Assembly: GCF_021404465.1 (NCBI RefSeq)
Contig: NZ_JABFTT010000021.1
Location: 1 to 56,435, forward strand
DNA from: Billgrantia zhangzhouensis
GTDB taxonomy: Bacteria; Pseudomonadota; Gammaproteobacteria; Pseudomonadales; Halomonadaceae
Reading direction: 5' to 3'
Length of the DNA stretch: 56,435 nucleotides
How positions within the stretch are numbered: the stretch's first letter is position 1; the number at the start of each line of letters is the position of its first letter. The position numbers and the translations under genes were made by a program. Below, in pieces: positions 28,934 to 36,835 of the stretch. The notes beneath the pieces are model-generated. The model was not told the DNA's origin and made no database searches. It saw only the letters and a program-made list of their open reading frames with translations.

Positions 28934-31162
28934 ATGGGCATCGGGATCCAGGGGGGCAGTGTGGCAGGAATACGTGGTCAGGGGGCCATGGATCGTCGCT
29001 GGCGCCATTGGCAGCGCCTGGGAGGGGCAGCGCTAGTCGCGTTAGTGGTGGCGGCAGCGCTGGAGCTATTACCATGGAAACTGCTCGAGCGGCTCGAGTG
29101 GCAGGTCTACGACCAGCGCGTGCGCCTCGACCAGATTGGCACTCAGGACCCGGCCCTCAAGATCATCGATATCGACGAGCGCAGCCTGCAGGCACTGGGC
29201 CAGTGGCCTTGGCCGCGCACACTGTTGGCGGAACTGATCGAGACGTTGTTCGAGGAGCACGACGCCGCTTTGCTGGGCGTGGATGTGGTGTTCGCAGAGC
29301 CCGAGACAGCGCTGTGGCAACGCCATTGGGAGCAGCTACGCGAGCAGTATCCTGTGCTCGAGGAAGCATCGCTGCCCGACGATGGCGATCAGCGCCTGGC
29401 CGAGGTGCTGGCCGGCTATCCGGTGGTGCTGGGCTACTATTTTCAGTCAGATACGTCGGCGCAAGCACTGTCTTCGAGCGGGGCGCTGCCCGAACCGCTC
29501 GACCTGGCCGAAGCGCCCCCCCTGCCACTCCCCGAACCCGGCCGCTTCACCGGTAACCTCGAGGTGCTGCAACAGGCCGCCATGGGGGGAGGCTTCTTCG
29601 ACAATCCGCGTGTCGATGCCGACGGTGTCTATCGGCGCATGCCGATGCTACAGCGCTGGCAGGACGAGGTATATCCGGCACTGCCGCTGGCCATGCTGCT
29701 TACTCTGTTGGGACAGCCCCAGGTGTCTCTCGTGGTTGCCGAAGGAGCCGGCCAGCCCCAGCTCGAAGCCCTCGACGTGGGTGGCTTCGAGATCCCCGTG
29801 GACGGCCGGGGCGCCGCACTGGTGCCCTGGTACGGGCCGCGCGGGCACTTTGATTACGTCTCGGCGGTGGATGTACTGGAGGGGGAGATGGCGCCTGGCG
29901 AACTGGCCGGTACCACCCTGATACTGGGAGCCTCGGCGCCGGGCCTGATGGACCTGCGTGCCACCCCGGTGGGAGCGGTGTTTCCTGGTCCGGAGATTCA
30001 TCTGAACCTGCTCGCCGGCATGCTGCATCAGTCGTTCATGGCCGACCCGCCTTGGGTGGCCGGTGCCGAGCTGGTGGCCCTGGTAGGCCTGGGCGCGTTG
30101 ATGGTGGTGCTCTATCCGCTGCTCGGTGCGCCCTGGCTGATGGCGCTCAGCGTGGTACTGGTGGCGCTGAGCCTGGGCGGCAACTGGTGGGCCTGGCAGC
30201 AGGGGCTGGTGTTGCCGTTGGCGGGCCTGCTGGTGCTATTGGTGGTGCAGTTGCTGTGGCATCTGAGTGCCAACCTGCTACGCAGCCATTGGCAAAAGCA
30301 GTGGGTGGCGGCCCGTTTCGGCCAGTACGTACCGCCAGCGCTGGTCGAGGACATGGTGGACAGCGACGAGGACTTCGGGCTTGCCGGCGAGGAGCGTGAG
30401 CTGACCGTGCTGTTTTCGGACATCCGCGACTTCACCGCATTTGCCGAGTCGCTGACGCCGCGCGAGCTGACGGAGGTGATGAACCGTCTACTGACGCCGC
30501 TGACCGCGGCGATTCATCTCCATGGCGGCACTATCGACAAGTATATGGGAGATGCGGTGATGGCCTTCTGGGGGGCACCGTTACGTGATCCCGACCACGC
30601 CGAACATGCGCTGCACGGGGCTTGGGCCATGCGCGAGGCGCTGGAGGCGGTCAACCGCGAGCTGCACGCCGAGGGTAAGCCGCCGCTGTCGATGGGGCTT
30701 GGCCTCAACAGCGGCGAGATGAGCGTCGGCAACATGGGCTCACGCTTTCGCATGGCGTATACGGTGATGGGCGATAATGTCAATCTCGGCTCGCGTCTGG
30801 AGGCATTGACCAAGACCTATGGCGTTGCCGTGATCGTCAGTGAGTCGGTGGTGGCACGAGCGCCGGCTTGGATATTCCGGCGACTGGACCGGGTGCGGGT
30901 CAAGGGGCGTAAGGCGCCGCTGTGGATCTATGAACCGCTGGGGTTGGCGGCCGTGGTATCGGGCCCCCGTCAGCAGTGGGTAGGGGCCTATGAAGCGGCC
31001 GTCGAGTGCTATCAGCAGGGCGACTTCAGCGACGCCGAGGCGGCCTTCAGGGCGCTGCCCGACGATGACCCGGTGACCCAGCTCTATCTGGCGCGGTTGG
31101 CTGAGCTGCGCCGCCAGCCACCCAGTGAGTGGGATGGGGTGTGGCGGCACCTCGACAAGTGA
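28934..31162 (+). CDS. CHASE2-domain class III adenylate cyclase
   Basis: A 742-residue membrane cyclase. One helix near residues 30-50, an extracytoplasmic CHASE2 sensor (about 50-350, with IIDIDERSLQALGQWPWPR), three further helices (about 375-455), then a cytoplasmic class III cyclase domain (about 488-670). All catalytic residues are visible: metal Asp496 (FSDIRDF) and Asp540, adenine-selecting Lys536 and Asp614, transition-state Asn617 and Arg621. It should therefore make cAMP, not cGMP. ATG 28934 has AAGGA seven bases upstream; ATG 28988 is an alternative. It converges on a FecR-cAMP phosphodiesterase operon with 12 bp between stops. The ligand sensed is unknown. Confidence 0.9.
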   Translation: MGIGIQGGSVAGIRGQGAMDRRWRHWQRLGGAALVALVVAAALELLPWKLLERLEWQVYDQRVRLDQIGTQDPALKIIDIDERSLQALGQWPWPRTLLAELIETLFEEHDAALLGVDVVFAEPETALWQRHWEQLREQYPVLEEASLPDDGDQRLAEVLAGYPVVLGYYFQSDTSAQALSSSGALPEPLDLAEAPPLPLPEPGRFTGNLEVLQQAAMGGGFFDNPRVDADGVYRRMPMLQRWQDEVYPALPLAMLLTLLGQPQVSLVVAEGAGQPQLEALDVGGFEIPVDGRGAALVPWYGPRGHFDYVSAVDVLEGEMAPGELAGTTLILGASAPGLMDLRATPVGAVFPGPEIHLNLLAGMLHQSFMADPPWVAGAELVALVGLGALMVVLYPLLGAPWLMALSVVLVALSLGGNWWAWQQGLVLPLAGLLVLLVVQLLWHLSANLLRSHWQKQWVAARFGQYVPPALVEDMVDSDEDFGLAGEERELTVLFSDIRDFTAFAESLTPRELTEVMNRLLTPLTAAIHLHGGTIDKYMGDAVMAFWGAPLRDPDHAEHALHGAWAMREALEAVNRELHAEGKPPLSMGLGLNSGEMSVGNMGSRFRMAYTVMGDNVNLGSRLEALTKTYGVAVIVSESVVARAPAWIFRRLDRVRVKGRKAPLWIYEPLGLAAVVSGPRQQWVGAYEAAVECYQQGDFSDAEAAFRALPDDDPVTQLYLARLAELRRQPPSEWDGVWRHLDK

Positions 31163-31174
31163 GGCGTGCCCGCA

Positions 31175-32653
31175 CTACTCAAGGCGCTCGAACACGCCGC
31201 TGCCGCCGAAGATGGCATCGTCGTTCCAGGCTTCGATGATGGCCATGATGGCGTCGGCGTCCTCGCCGACATAGCGACCGGTAAGGCTGGCGCCATCGAA
31301 GAAGCTCTCTTCGACAATCTCCAGCGCTACACCGTCGAGGCTGAAATCCTCAGGCAACTCGGCTACCCCGAGAAGCTCGCCCATGTCGCCCTCGAAACGG
31401 AGGAATAATTCTAGATCGCCAAACCGACTCATCCATATTTGACCCTCTTCGATAGGCATGGGGTCTTGCTCGCCGTCGAGATCGATCAGTGCCGTACCGT
31501 CCTGCCAGTCGAAGATGAAGACGCCCTCCGGAAACTCCTGAAGTGCTTCCTGAGCGCTGTCGGGCAACGTATCACTGATCATCATCTCCGGCGTGGCGCT
31601 GATAAAGGCCAGTGACTGGGAGAGCTCGTCGCCCTCCGGCAGCGTGGTGCCGGCAGCCCAGTAGCCCCAGGTGATCTCGCCCTCGTTCAGCGCAAAGCCG
31701 CCGAGCCCTTCAGGGGCGAGGTTCTGTTCATAGAGTTCGCCGAAGCGTGCGGCGCTGTCGCTGACGCTGAGCAGGGTACTGTCGCTGGCATTTGGGTCGT
31801 AGTCGATCCAGCTAGGTTCGGGCTCGGGCTCGGGTTCTGGCTCAGGCTCTGGTTCAGGTTCGGGGGGCTGGATGCTCCGCTCGCGCTGCTGCGTTTCGCT
31901 GCTTTCCAGCGACTCCTGTAGCTGTTGTGGGTCCGCGTCAGTCGCCAGCGTCACACCCTCCTGGTCAAGAGTGGCACTGCTGCCGGGGGGGGCTTCGCCA
32001 ATCTGGCCGAACAGTGCGCTGGCCTCGGGACGCAGCCGCGGTGCTTGGTCGCGTGCGGCAGAGAAGAACACCTCGCCGGGTCGCGCCAGCCGCGTGCCGG
32101 CGTCGGTGATGATCGCCACTAGTCCGCTCTCGACCTTGAGGTAGGTACCGGGCTCGGCGTCGGGGAGCGGGGCGTAGCCCTGCTCGGGAACATGCAGCAC
32201 CGCCAGGCTGGTGCCGCGGATGCCGAGGGTGGCCACTGGGGTGTCGTGGTTGACGTTCTCCGGTGAGGCCTGGCCGATTGCTCCGGTGATGGCACGCATG
32301 GCGCCGCGGGCCAACTCGGTGCGTTTCACGCCTTTCTGGTTGTCATCTTCCTGCTGATACTGGGTAAGGGTGTAGTGGCTGTCAGGTTTGATCGCCTGGG
32401 TGCCGCCGTCCTGGTAACGAATCTGCACGCTGGCGGCGGGGCCGGTCTCGAGGCTGTCACCGGGGTAGAGATCGTCGCCGCGGCTGGCGCGCAAACGCTC
32501 GCCGCCGCGGATGATCTCGGCATCGCCGTGTACGAACATCAACTGACCGGCAGGCGTCTCGGCCAGCGCTGGCAGGCTGAAAAGGCCGATAAAAAACGCG
32601 CCACCAAGACCCGAGGCGAGGGACGAGGAGCGTGAGCGGGTCGTATGATTCAT
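31175..32653 (-). CDS. FecR-domain periplasmic protein with Glu-Pro repeat
   Basis: A 492-residue exported protein. The signal peptide (about 1-31, ending LPALA) is followed by a FecR domain at about 35-190 (RLRASRGDDLYPGDSLETGP; TPVATLGIRGTSLAVL). Next come an acidic linker, a run of Glu-Pro dipeptides (about 264-282) and a C-terminal domain of about 200 residues that I do not recognise. Unlike the iron-uptake FecR it has no cytoplasmic sigma-binding part, so it is not a classical anti-sigma factor. It is last in the operon CNB protein-phosphodiesterase-TPR barrel-FecR and converges on the CHASE2 cyclase. A role in envelope sensing is inference. Confidence 0.82.
   Translation of the reverse strand: MNHTTRSRSSSLASGLGGAFFIGLFSLPALAETPAGQLMFVHGDAEIIRGGERLRASRGDDLYPGDSLETGPAASVQIRYQDGGTQAIKPDSHYTLTQYQQEDDNQKGVKRTELARGAMRAITGAIGQASPENVNHDTPVATLGIRGTSLAVLHVPEQGYAPLPDAEPGTYLKVESGLVAIITDAGTRLARPGEVFFSAARDQAPRLRPEASALFGQIGEAPPGSSATLDQEGVTLATDADPQQLQESLESSETQQRERSIQPPEPEPEPEPEPEPEPEPSWIDYDPNASDSTLLSVSDSAARFGELYEQNLAPEGLGGFALNEGEITWGYWAAGTTLPEGDELSQSLAFISATPEMMISDTLPDSAQEALQEFPEGVFIFDWQDGTALIDLDGEQDPMPIEEGQIWMSRFGDLELFLRFEGDMGELLGVAELPEDFSLDGVALEIVEESFFDGASLTGRYVGEDADAIMAIIEAWNDDAIFGGSGVFERLE
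31815..31866 (-). repeat. Hexanucleotide repeat coding for (Glu-Pro)n
   Basis: An imperfect 6-bp repeat (GGCTCG / GGTTCA variants on the plus strand) encodes about nine Glu-Pro units in the FecR-domain protein. Such stiff linkers resemble the TonB periplasmic spanner. Because the unit is a multiple of three, copy-number changes would keep the frame. Confidence 0.8.
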
Positions 32654-32689
32654 GATAGGGCTCCTGGAAGACAGCTGGGTGGCATCAGC

Positions 32690-34099
32690 TCACAACAGGT
32701 AGCTGAGACCCAGGCGAGCCTGAACGCGGTGGTTGTCGAAGAATTCGATGCTCGAATGACGGCGTTCGTAGTCCGCCTTGGCATGCAGCAGCCAGTCGCG
32801 ATCCAACTGCAGGTACCAGCCTACGCTGGCTTCCCAACTGCGGTCGTGCCGTGCGGCAGGGGAGAAGTCGTTATACAGCGCGAAGCCCTCGTCCTGATAG
32901 CGGCGCCAGCGGTGATCGAGGTCGAAGCGCCACTGCTGGCGGTGGCCGACGGGAATGTCGAGGCCCACGCCGAGTCGAAGGTGGTCGAGATCGCCACCGT
33001 CGCGCCGGGCCTGACCAGCGTGGCGACCAGCCCGCTCGTGCTCAGCGAGGCCGCTGACACGCAGGGTCCATGCGCCCCGGGGAACCCGTAGCTCCACGCC
33101 CAGCCCGGCGCTCTGGTAATCGCTGTCACTGCGCTGGTCGAAGCGGTTGTCGTAGGCGTGGCCATGCCAGCGCAGCTGACTATCCTGGGCCAGCGGGTGG
33201 CGGTATTCGGTGCTTAGGCCCCAGCGGCGCAGCAGGCGGCTGAAATCGGTGTCCTGCCAGGCGCGAAGTGCGTCAAGCGAGAGGGTCAGCCGACGCTCGG
33301 CGTCGAGGTCGTAGTCCCAGCCGAGACGACCCTGAAGCACCGAGAGATTGTAGGCCTGGGCCTCTTCGCGTTGGTAATAGCGGCTCTGGACACCGGCCTC
33401 GAACAGCAGACGCTGGTCCTCGTTGAGCGGCTGGCTGCCGCGATAGTGGCCTGCGAAGCGCTGGAAGTGACTGGACTGACGTGCCAGCTCGATACGGTCG
33501 GCTTCTTCGACCAGCGGGCGCAGCGCCTCGGGTATCAGCTGGTTGGGATCGATCAGGAAGCGGCTGGGAAAGCGTTGGGCGTTGCTGTCATAGCCGGTCT
33601 CGAGCATCAAGCGCGCCTGGTGCCGAGGAGAGGTGTCGCGCTGGCGTCGTTCGTCAATGGCCCGCTGATAACGCTGCATGGCCTGGCGGGCCTGGGCCGG
33701 GGGCTCCAGCGATGCGAGTACGTCCAGCTCGCGCTCGGCGGCATCGATTTGGCCGAGCCGCAGGTAGGCGCCCACCCGCGCCATGCGCGCGGCGGCGTGC
33801 TGAGGATCGGTGCGAATCACCCGATCGAGGGCCAGCAGCGCCTGGCTGGGATGGCCGGCACGTAAAGCCGTGACCCCTAACCAGTAGTCGAACTCGGGCG
33901 TCCCGGCATGCTGCTGATCAAGTTCGCTCAACTGCTGGTAGGCCGCCTCGGGTGCATCGGCTTCGAGGTGCTGGCGGGCCTCGTCCAGCGGATTCTGATA
34001 GGACAGGCTGGCGGGGCTGCCAAGACTGGCGGCGATCACGACCGCTGGCAGTAGATAGATAGCTGGAAGGCGACGCTTGAGGGGAGAGCGGTATGGCAT
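32690..34099 (-). CDS. TPR protein with C-terminal outer-membrane beta barrel
   Basis: A 469-residue exported protein. The signal peptide (about 1-33) is followed by TPR-type helix pairs (about 36-145; PEFDYWLGVTALRAGHPSQALLALDRVI). From about 165 to the end there are alternating aromatic/polar beta strands (ARLMLETGYDSNAQ; SWEASVGWYLQLDRDWLLHA) ending in hydrophobic LGLSYLL, as in outer-membrane barrels. The layout resembles Slam-type (SlipAM) surface-protein exporters, but the assignment is by architecture only. It lies between the phosphodiesterase (28 bp) and the FecR gene (36 bp), so all are probably co-transcribed. It could anchor or deliver the envelope signal for the cAMP system. Confidence 0.72.
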   Translation of the reverse strand: MPYRSPLKRRLPAIYLLPAVVIAASLGSPASLSYQNPLDEARQHLEADAPEAAYQQLSELDQQHAGTPEFDYWLGVTALRAGHPSQALLALDRVIRTDPQHAAARMARVGAYLRLGQIDAAERELDVLASLEPPAQARQAMQRYQRAIDERRQRDTSPRHQARLMLETGYDSNAQRFPSRFLIDPNQLIPEALRPLVEEADRIELARQSSHFQRFAGHYRGSQPLNEDQRLLFEAGVQSRYYQREEAQAYNLSVLQGRLGWDYDLDAERRLTLSLDALRAWQDTDFSRLLRRWGLSTEYRHPLAQDSQLRWHGHAYDNRFDQRSDSDYQSAGLGVELRVPRGAWTLRVSGLAEHERAGRHAGQARRDGGDLDHLRLGVGLDIPVGHRQQWRFDLDHRWRRYQDEGFALYNDFSPAARHDRSWEASVGWYLQLDRDWLLHAKADYERRHSSIEFFDNHRVQARLGLSYLL

Positions 34100-34127
34100 G
34101 AGTCACACTGTCATTGTTGTGGTGCGT

Positions 34128-34889
34128 TCAGAGGCAAAGCCAGCGTTGTCCGTACAGTGCCGCTTCGAGTTCGGCGATGACTTGCTGGCGATATTCCGGC
34201 TTTAGATGACTGATCCAGATCTGCGCGGGTGCCTGGTTCAGCCGGCGTAGCAGTTCTGCCACCAGCGCTGGCGTCATGTGGCCCGATGACTCTGCCAGGC
34301 GATGGTGGTGGTTGGGAAAAGCACACTCTAGCATCAGGATATCGATCTGGCCCAATGCATTCAGGCGGCTGAGCATTGAGGCGTCGAGCGTGGTATCGCC
34401 GCTGAACACGAACCGGGTATCGGGCGACTCGACATGAAACCCGCAGGCCGGTACGCGATGCGTGACCAGAAACGGTGTCACGTTCATCGGCTGGCGATCC
34501 TGACAGACGATGGTGTGTCCCGGCGTCAGCGGTGAAAGACGCATTACCGCTCGGTTCCGCGTTGGTAACGTACTGAAGTCCGGCCATAGGTGCTGGTTGA
34601 ACAGGTGTTTTTTCAGGATATCGATGACCGCCGGCAGGGCATGAACCGTCAGCGATCTGCGCGTATCCGAGAGACGCTCGAAGAGGGTGTCGACCAGCAG
34701 TGGCAGGCCGACAACATGATCCAGGTGCGCGTGGCTGAGAAACACGTGCTGGATGGCCGCGGCGTCATCCACTGACAGGTGCGTCAGCCCGGTGCCGGCG
34801 TCCAGCAAGACTGTCTCGCCAACGAGGATGGCGGTGGTGGCACTGCCGTCACCCAGTCCACCGCTGGCACCCAGTACATTTATTTTCAT
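34128..34889 (-). CDS. Class II 3',5'-cyclic-nucleotide phosphodiesterase (metallo-beta-lactamase fold)
   Basis: A 253-residue metallohydrolase. LSHAHLDHVVGLP puts the metal ligands at His53, His55, Asp57 and His58 and matches the start of the class II cAMP phosphodiesterase pattern (HxHLDH, as in yeast PDE1 and Vibrio CpdP). FVFSGDTTLDASM and ISHLKPEYRQQ supply the later metal ligands. It has no signal peptide, so it should degrade cAMP in the cytoplasm, opposing the CHASE2 cyclase encoded nearby. The start context is duplicated: a 17-bp tandem repeat provides a second, out-of-frame ATG upstream, and ATG 34889 has no ribosome site of its own. Other MBL phosphodiesterase substrates cannot be excluded. 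Confidence 0.8.
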   Translation of the reverse strand: MKINVLGASGGLGDGSATTAILVGETVLLDAGTGLTHLSVDDAAAIQHVFLSHAHLDHVVGLPLLVDTLFERLSDTRRSLTVHALPAVIDILKKHLFNQHLWPDFSTLPTRNRAVMRLSPLTPGHTIVCQDRQPMNVTPFLVTHRVPACGFHVESPDTRFVFSGDTTLDASMLSRLNALGQIDILMLECAFPNHHHRLAESSGHMTPALVAELLRRLNQAPAQIWISHLKPEYRQQVIAELEAALYGQRWLCL

Positions 34890-34914
34890 TGTTTTAGTAT
34901 TTTCATTGTCTTAG
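34881..34914 (-). repeat. 17-bp tandem duplication over the phosphodiesterase start codon
   Basis: TATTTTCATTGTTTTAG (34881-34897) is followed at once by TATTTTCATTGTCTTAG (34898-34914), with a single mismatch. Each copy carries a minus-strand ATG. The unit is not a multiple of three, so gain or loss would move the upstream ATG relative to the phosphodiesterase gene. Confidence 0.9.
34886..34906 (-). other. Six-codon upstream ORF coupled to the phosphodiesterase gene
   Basis: From the duplicated ATG at 34906 the minus strand reads MKILKQ and stops with TGA at 34888-34886, which overlaps the real ATG (34889-34887) as ATGA. A GGAG lies about ten bases before ATG 34906, whereas ATG 34889 has none. 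This could make translation of the phosphodiesterase dependent on reinitiation. Inference from layout only. Confidence 0.45.
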
Positions 34915-34976
34915 CGCTCCGTTACGTCACCATGTCTGGCCTGAGAGTGCAAGTCTTGCGGGGCTGTTCGAGCGTG

Positions 34977-35609
34977 TCAGCGGGTTAGCTTCCTGGCCAT
35001 GTCGGCGCCAAGGACACCCTGCATGGCGTCCTTGAGGCGCGGGTCGCGGTGGTAGAGTGCTTCGAGATCACGGCGCTGCCAGGCCAGATAGTCCACCGGG
35101 CTTTTGGTCACCACGCAGGCACTGGCTGGTTTGCCGGTGACGAAGCTCATCTCGCCTGCGAAGTCCCCTGCACGCAGCGTAGCGCGATGCTGGCCGCCGG
35201 CGTGCACCTCGGCCTCGCCGTCGAGCAGCAGAATCAGCTTGTCGAGGGACTGCCCCTGCTCGATGAGAGCGACGTGGGCAGGGCAGCGCTGGCGCCGGGC
35301 GGGCCGCAGTACCCTGAGCATTTCTCGTGGCGACAGTATGCGGAAGGTGTGCTGATGCAGCCAACGCTGATCGTCGTCGAGGCTGACAGGGCGCCGAGAC
35401 ATTAGCAGAACGGTGAGATTGACGGCATTGATGACGATAAAAGCGAGCTGCCAGCCAATTGCCGAGTAAAGCGGCGATTCGAGAAAGTAGAAGTAGGGTA
35501 GCGTGCTCAGCGCGGCGAGAATGGTAATGGCCCGCAGATAGGCCATGTCGCGCACAATGTAGGCGAGACAGAACAGAAAGTTGGCAAGAAAGAATAGACC
35601 CGTGGTCAT
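34977..35609 (-). CDS. Membrane cyclic-nucleotide-binding (Popeye-like) protein
   Basis: A 210-residue protein with three predicted membrane helices in the first 72 residues (TGLFFLANFLFCLAYIV; LRAITILAALSTLPYFYF; IGWQLAFIVINAVNLTVLLM) and a CNB (CAP-family effector) domain at about 90-205. The phosphate-binding cassette is GDFAGEMSFVTGKPASA: Gly152-Glu153 are present, but the usual Arg is Ala162, as Popeye-domain proteins also deviate there. The three-helix plus CNB layout resembles Popeye proteins, which bind cAMP in animals. It has no DNA-binding domain. It is the first gene of the operon with the cAMP phosphodiesterase, so it is a candidate membrane receptor for cAMP. Confidence 0.8.
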   Translation of the reverse strand: MTTGLFFLANFLFCLAYIVRDMAYLRAITILAALSTLPYFYFLESPLYSAIGWQLAFIVINAVNLTVLLMSRRPVSLDDDQRWLHQHTFRILSPREMLRVLRPARRQRCPAHVALIEQGQSLDKLILLLDGEAEVHAGGQHRATLRAGDFAGEMSFVTGKPASACVVTKSPVDYLAWQRRDLEALYHRDPRLKDAMQGVLGADMARKLTR

Positions 35610-35759
35610 GATGGCACCGTCCTCTGGCAGCAGCCCTGGTATCGCTGGGTGCGCATGTTACCCACGCCACAAGCCTGGTAGGCAAGTTTTTTAATGCCAT
35701 TTGTCGCGGCAAGGCGCTGTACTAGATACCATCTCTCCTAACCGGCCACAAACATCCCA

Positions 35760-35950
35760 TCAGGCGGTTTGTGGCCGATATGCGGTTTGCGTCTTGAGGA
35801 TCCCGTAAGCGATGTGGACAGCTTACGCATCGCAGCCCCTAAGGCCGCCATTCTGCTCTTTCCGCTCCCTGTAAGCCGCTGATATAGCGCCGAGATATCT
35901 GGATTCCGCCTCAGCCCGACGACGGCTGCCACGAGGCGGCGATGAGCTTC
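35760..35950 (-). pseudogene. IS110-family transposase remnant (C-terminus, frameshifted)
   Basis: On the minus strand, HRRLVAAVVGLRRNPDISAL then YQRLTGSGKSRMAALGAAMRKL is the C-terminal signature of IS110-type (Transposase_20) enzymes. After MRKL the frame breaks: the family-like continuation VHIAYGILKTQTAYRPQTA lies in another frame and stops at 35762-35760, so about one base has been lost. The remnant starts directly after the DsbG-like stop codon. It explains most of the gap 35610-35950; I see nothing else there except the upstream region of the CNB gene. Confidence 0.8.
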
Positions 35951-36709
35951 TCAGGGAGCCGCACCACCCATCATTTCCACCAGGCGCTCCTCGCTGGGCA
36001 TGCCGTCCACCCGTTCCAGGCGGCCGTCGCGCTGGTAAACCGTGGTTGGTGTGGCGTAAAGGCCCAGCTCATCGAACAGCTGGTTGTTGCGGTAGACCAT
36101 GTCCTCGATGCGTCGGGGTTGGGCCGAAGGGGTGATCTCGTCAGCGCCAATGCTATGGTCGTACAGGGCCGTCTCGGGATCTTCGGCGCCCAGCATGGCG
36201 GCGGCCTTGGCGGGGCTGTCCTGTTGCAGTACTCCCACCATGACGTGGCGCAACTGAACCTCGCCAGCCTCGACCCAGGGACGTGCAGCCTCCCAGAACT
36301 GGCGGCAGAACGGACAGTTGGGATCGGTGAAGGTGTATAGCACCCGCGGAGCCTCGGGGTTGCCGTCGATGATCCAATGACTCTCCTCCAGGCGCTGCCA
36401 GGCCGCATCTTCCTGGGGCGCACGTACCAGCTCGTCCAACGGTACCTCGGAGAGATCGTTGCCTTCGGCATCGATCAGGGTGCCAACGACGGCGTGCTGG
36501 CCATCGGCGGTCACGAATACGGTCATTTCACGCCCTTGATGGCTGGCAGCGTAGCCCGTCAGGCCATCGGGAGCGGGGAAATCGCCATGGATCTCGAGGC
36601 CCTCGGCGACCAGAGCGCGAATGGGCGGCGGCCAGTCGTAGGCATGAATCACCGGGACGATGGCGAGCACGGCCAGGGCAGAGGAGAGCAGGGTGAAGCG
36701 AAAGGGCAT
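35951..36709 (-). CDS. dsbG: DsbG/DsbC-like periplasmic thiol:disulfide protein
   Basis: A 252-residue exported thioredoxin-fold protein. The signal peptide (about 1-23) is followed by a dimerisation-type domain (about 25-105) and a thioredoxin domain with active site CPFC at residues 132-135 (TFTDPNCPFCRQFWE) and the cis-proline loop ATPTTV. This is the DsbC/DsbG plan; the low similarity to DsbC and the CPFC motif favour DsbG, which reduces sulfenylated periplasmic cysteines. It is divergent from the PCuAC copper chaperone (126 bp apart). The IS110 remnant abuts its stop codon; the C-terminus (LVEMMGGAAP) looks complete. Confidence 0.85.
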   Translation of the reverse strand: MPFRFTLLSSALAVLAIVPVIHAYDWPPPIRALVAEGLEIHGDFPAPDGLTGYAASHQGREMTVFVTADGQHAVVGTLIDAEGNDLSEVPLDELVRAPQEDAAWQRLEESHWIIDGNPEAPRVLYTFTDPNCPFCRQFWEAARPWVEAGEVQLRHVMVGVLQQDSPAKAAAMLGAEDPETALYDHSIGADEITPSAQPRRIEDMVYRNNQLFDELGLYATPTTVYQRDGRLERVDGMPSEERLVEMMGGAAP

Positions 36710-36835
36710 GAGAGGATTTCCTTGGTTGCCGAATCCATCGCTGAGTCGCGTTGACGCATCCGACAGCGCTTTGCAAACGTCGTAGTATGCTGTGCGCTAT
36801 CTTCCAAGTGCCACGATACAACAAGGAGTCATGAG

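Noticed and set aside
31175..32653. FecR as anti-sigma factor of a FecI-type system
   Set aside because: No ECF sigma gene is adjacent, and the protein has a cleavable signal peptide at its start instead of a cytoplasmic sigma-binding domain and membrane helix.
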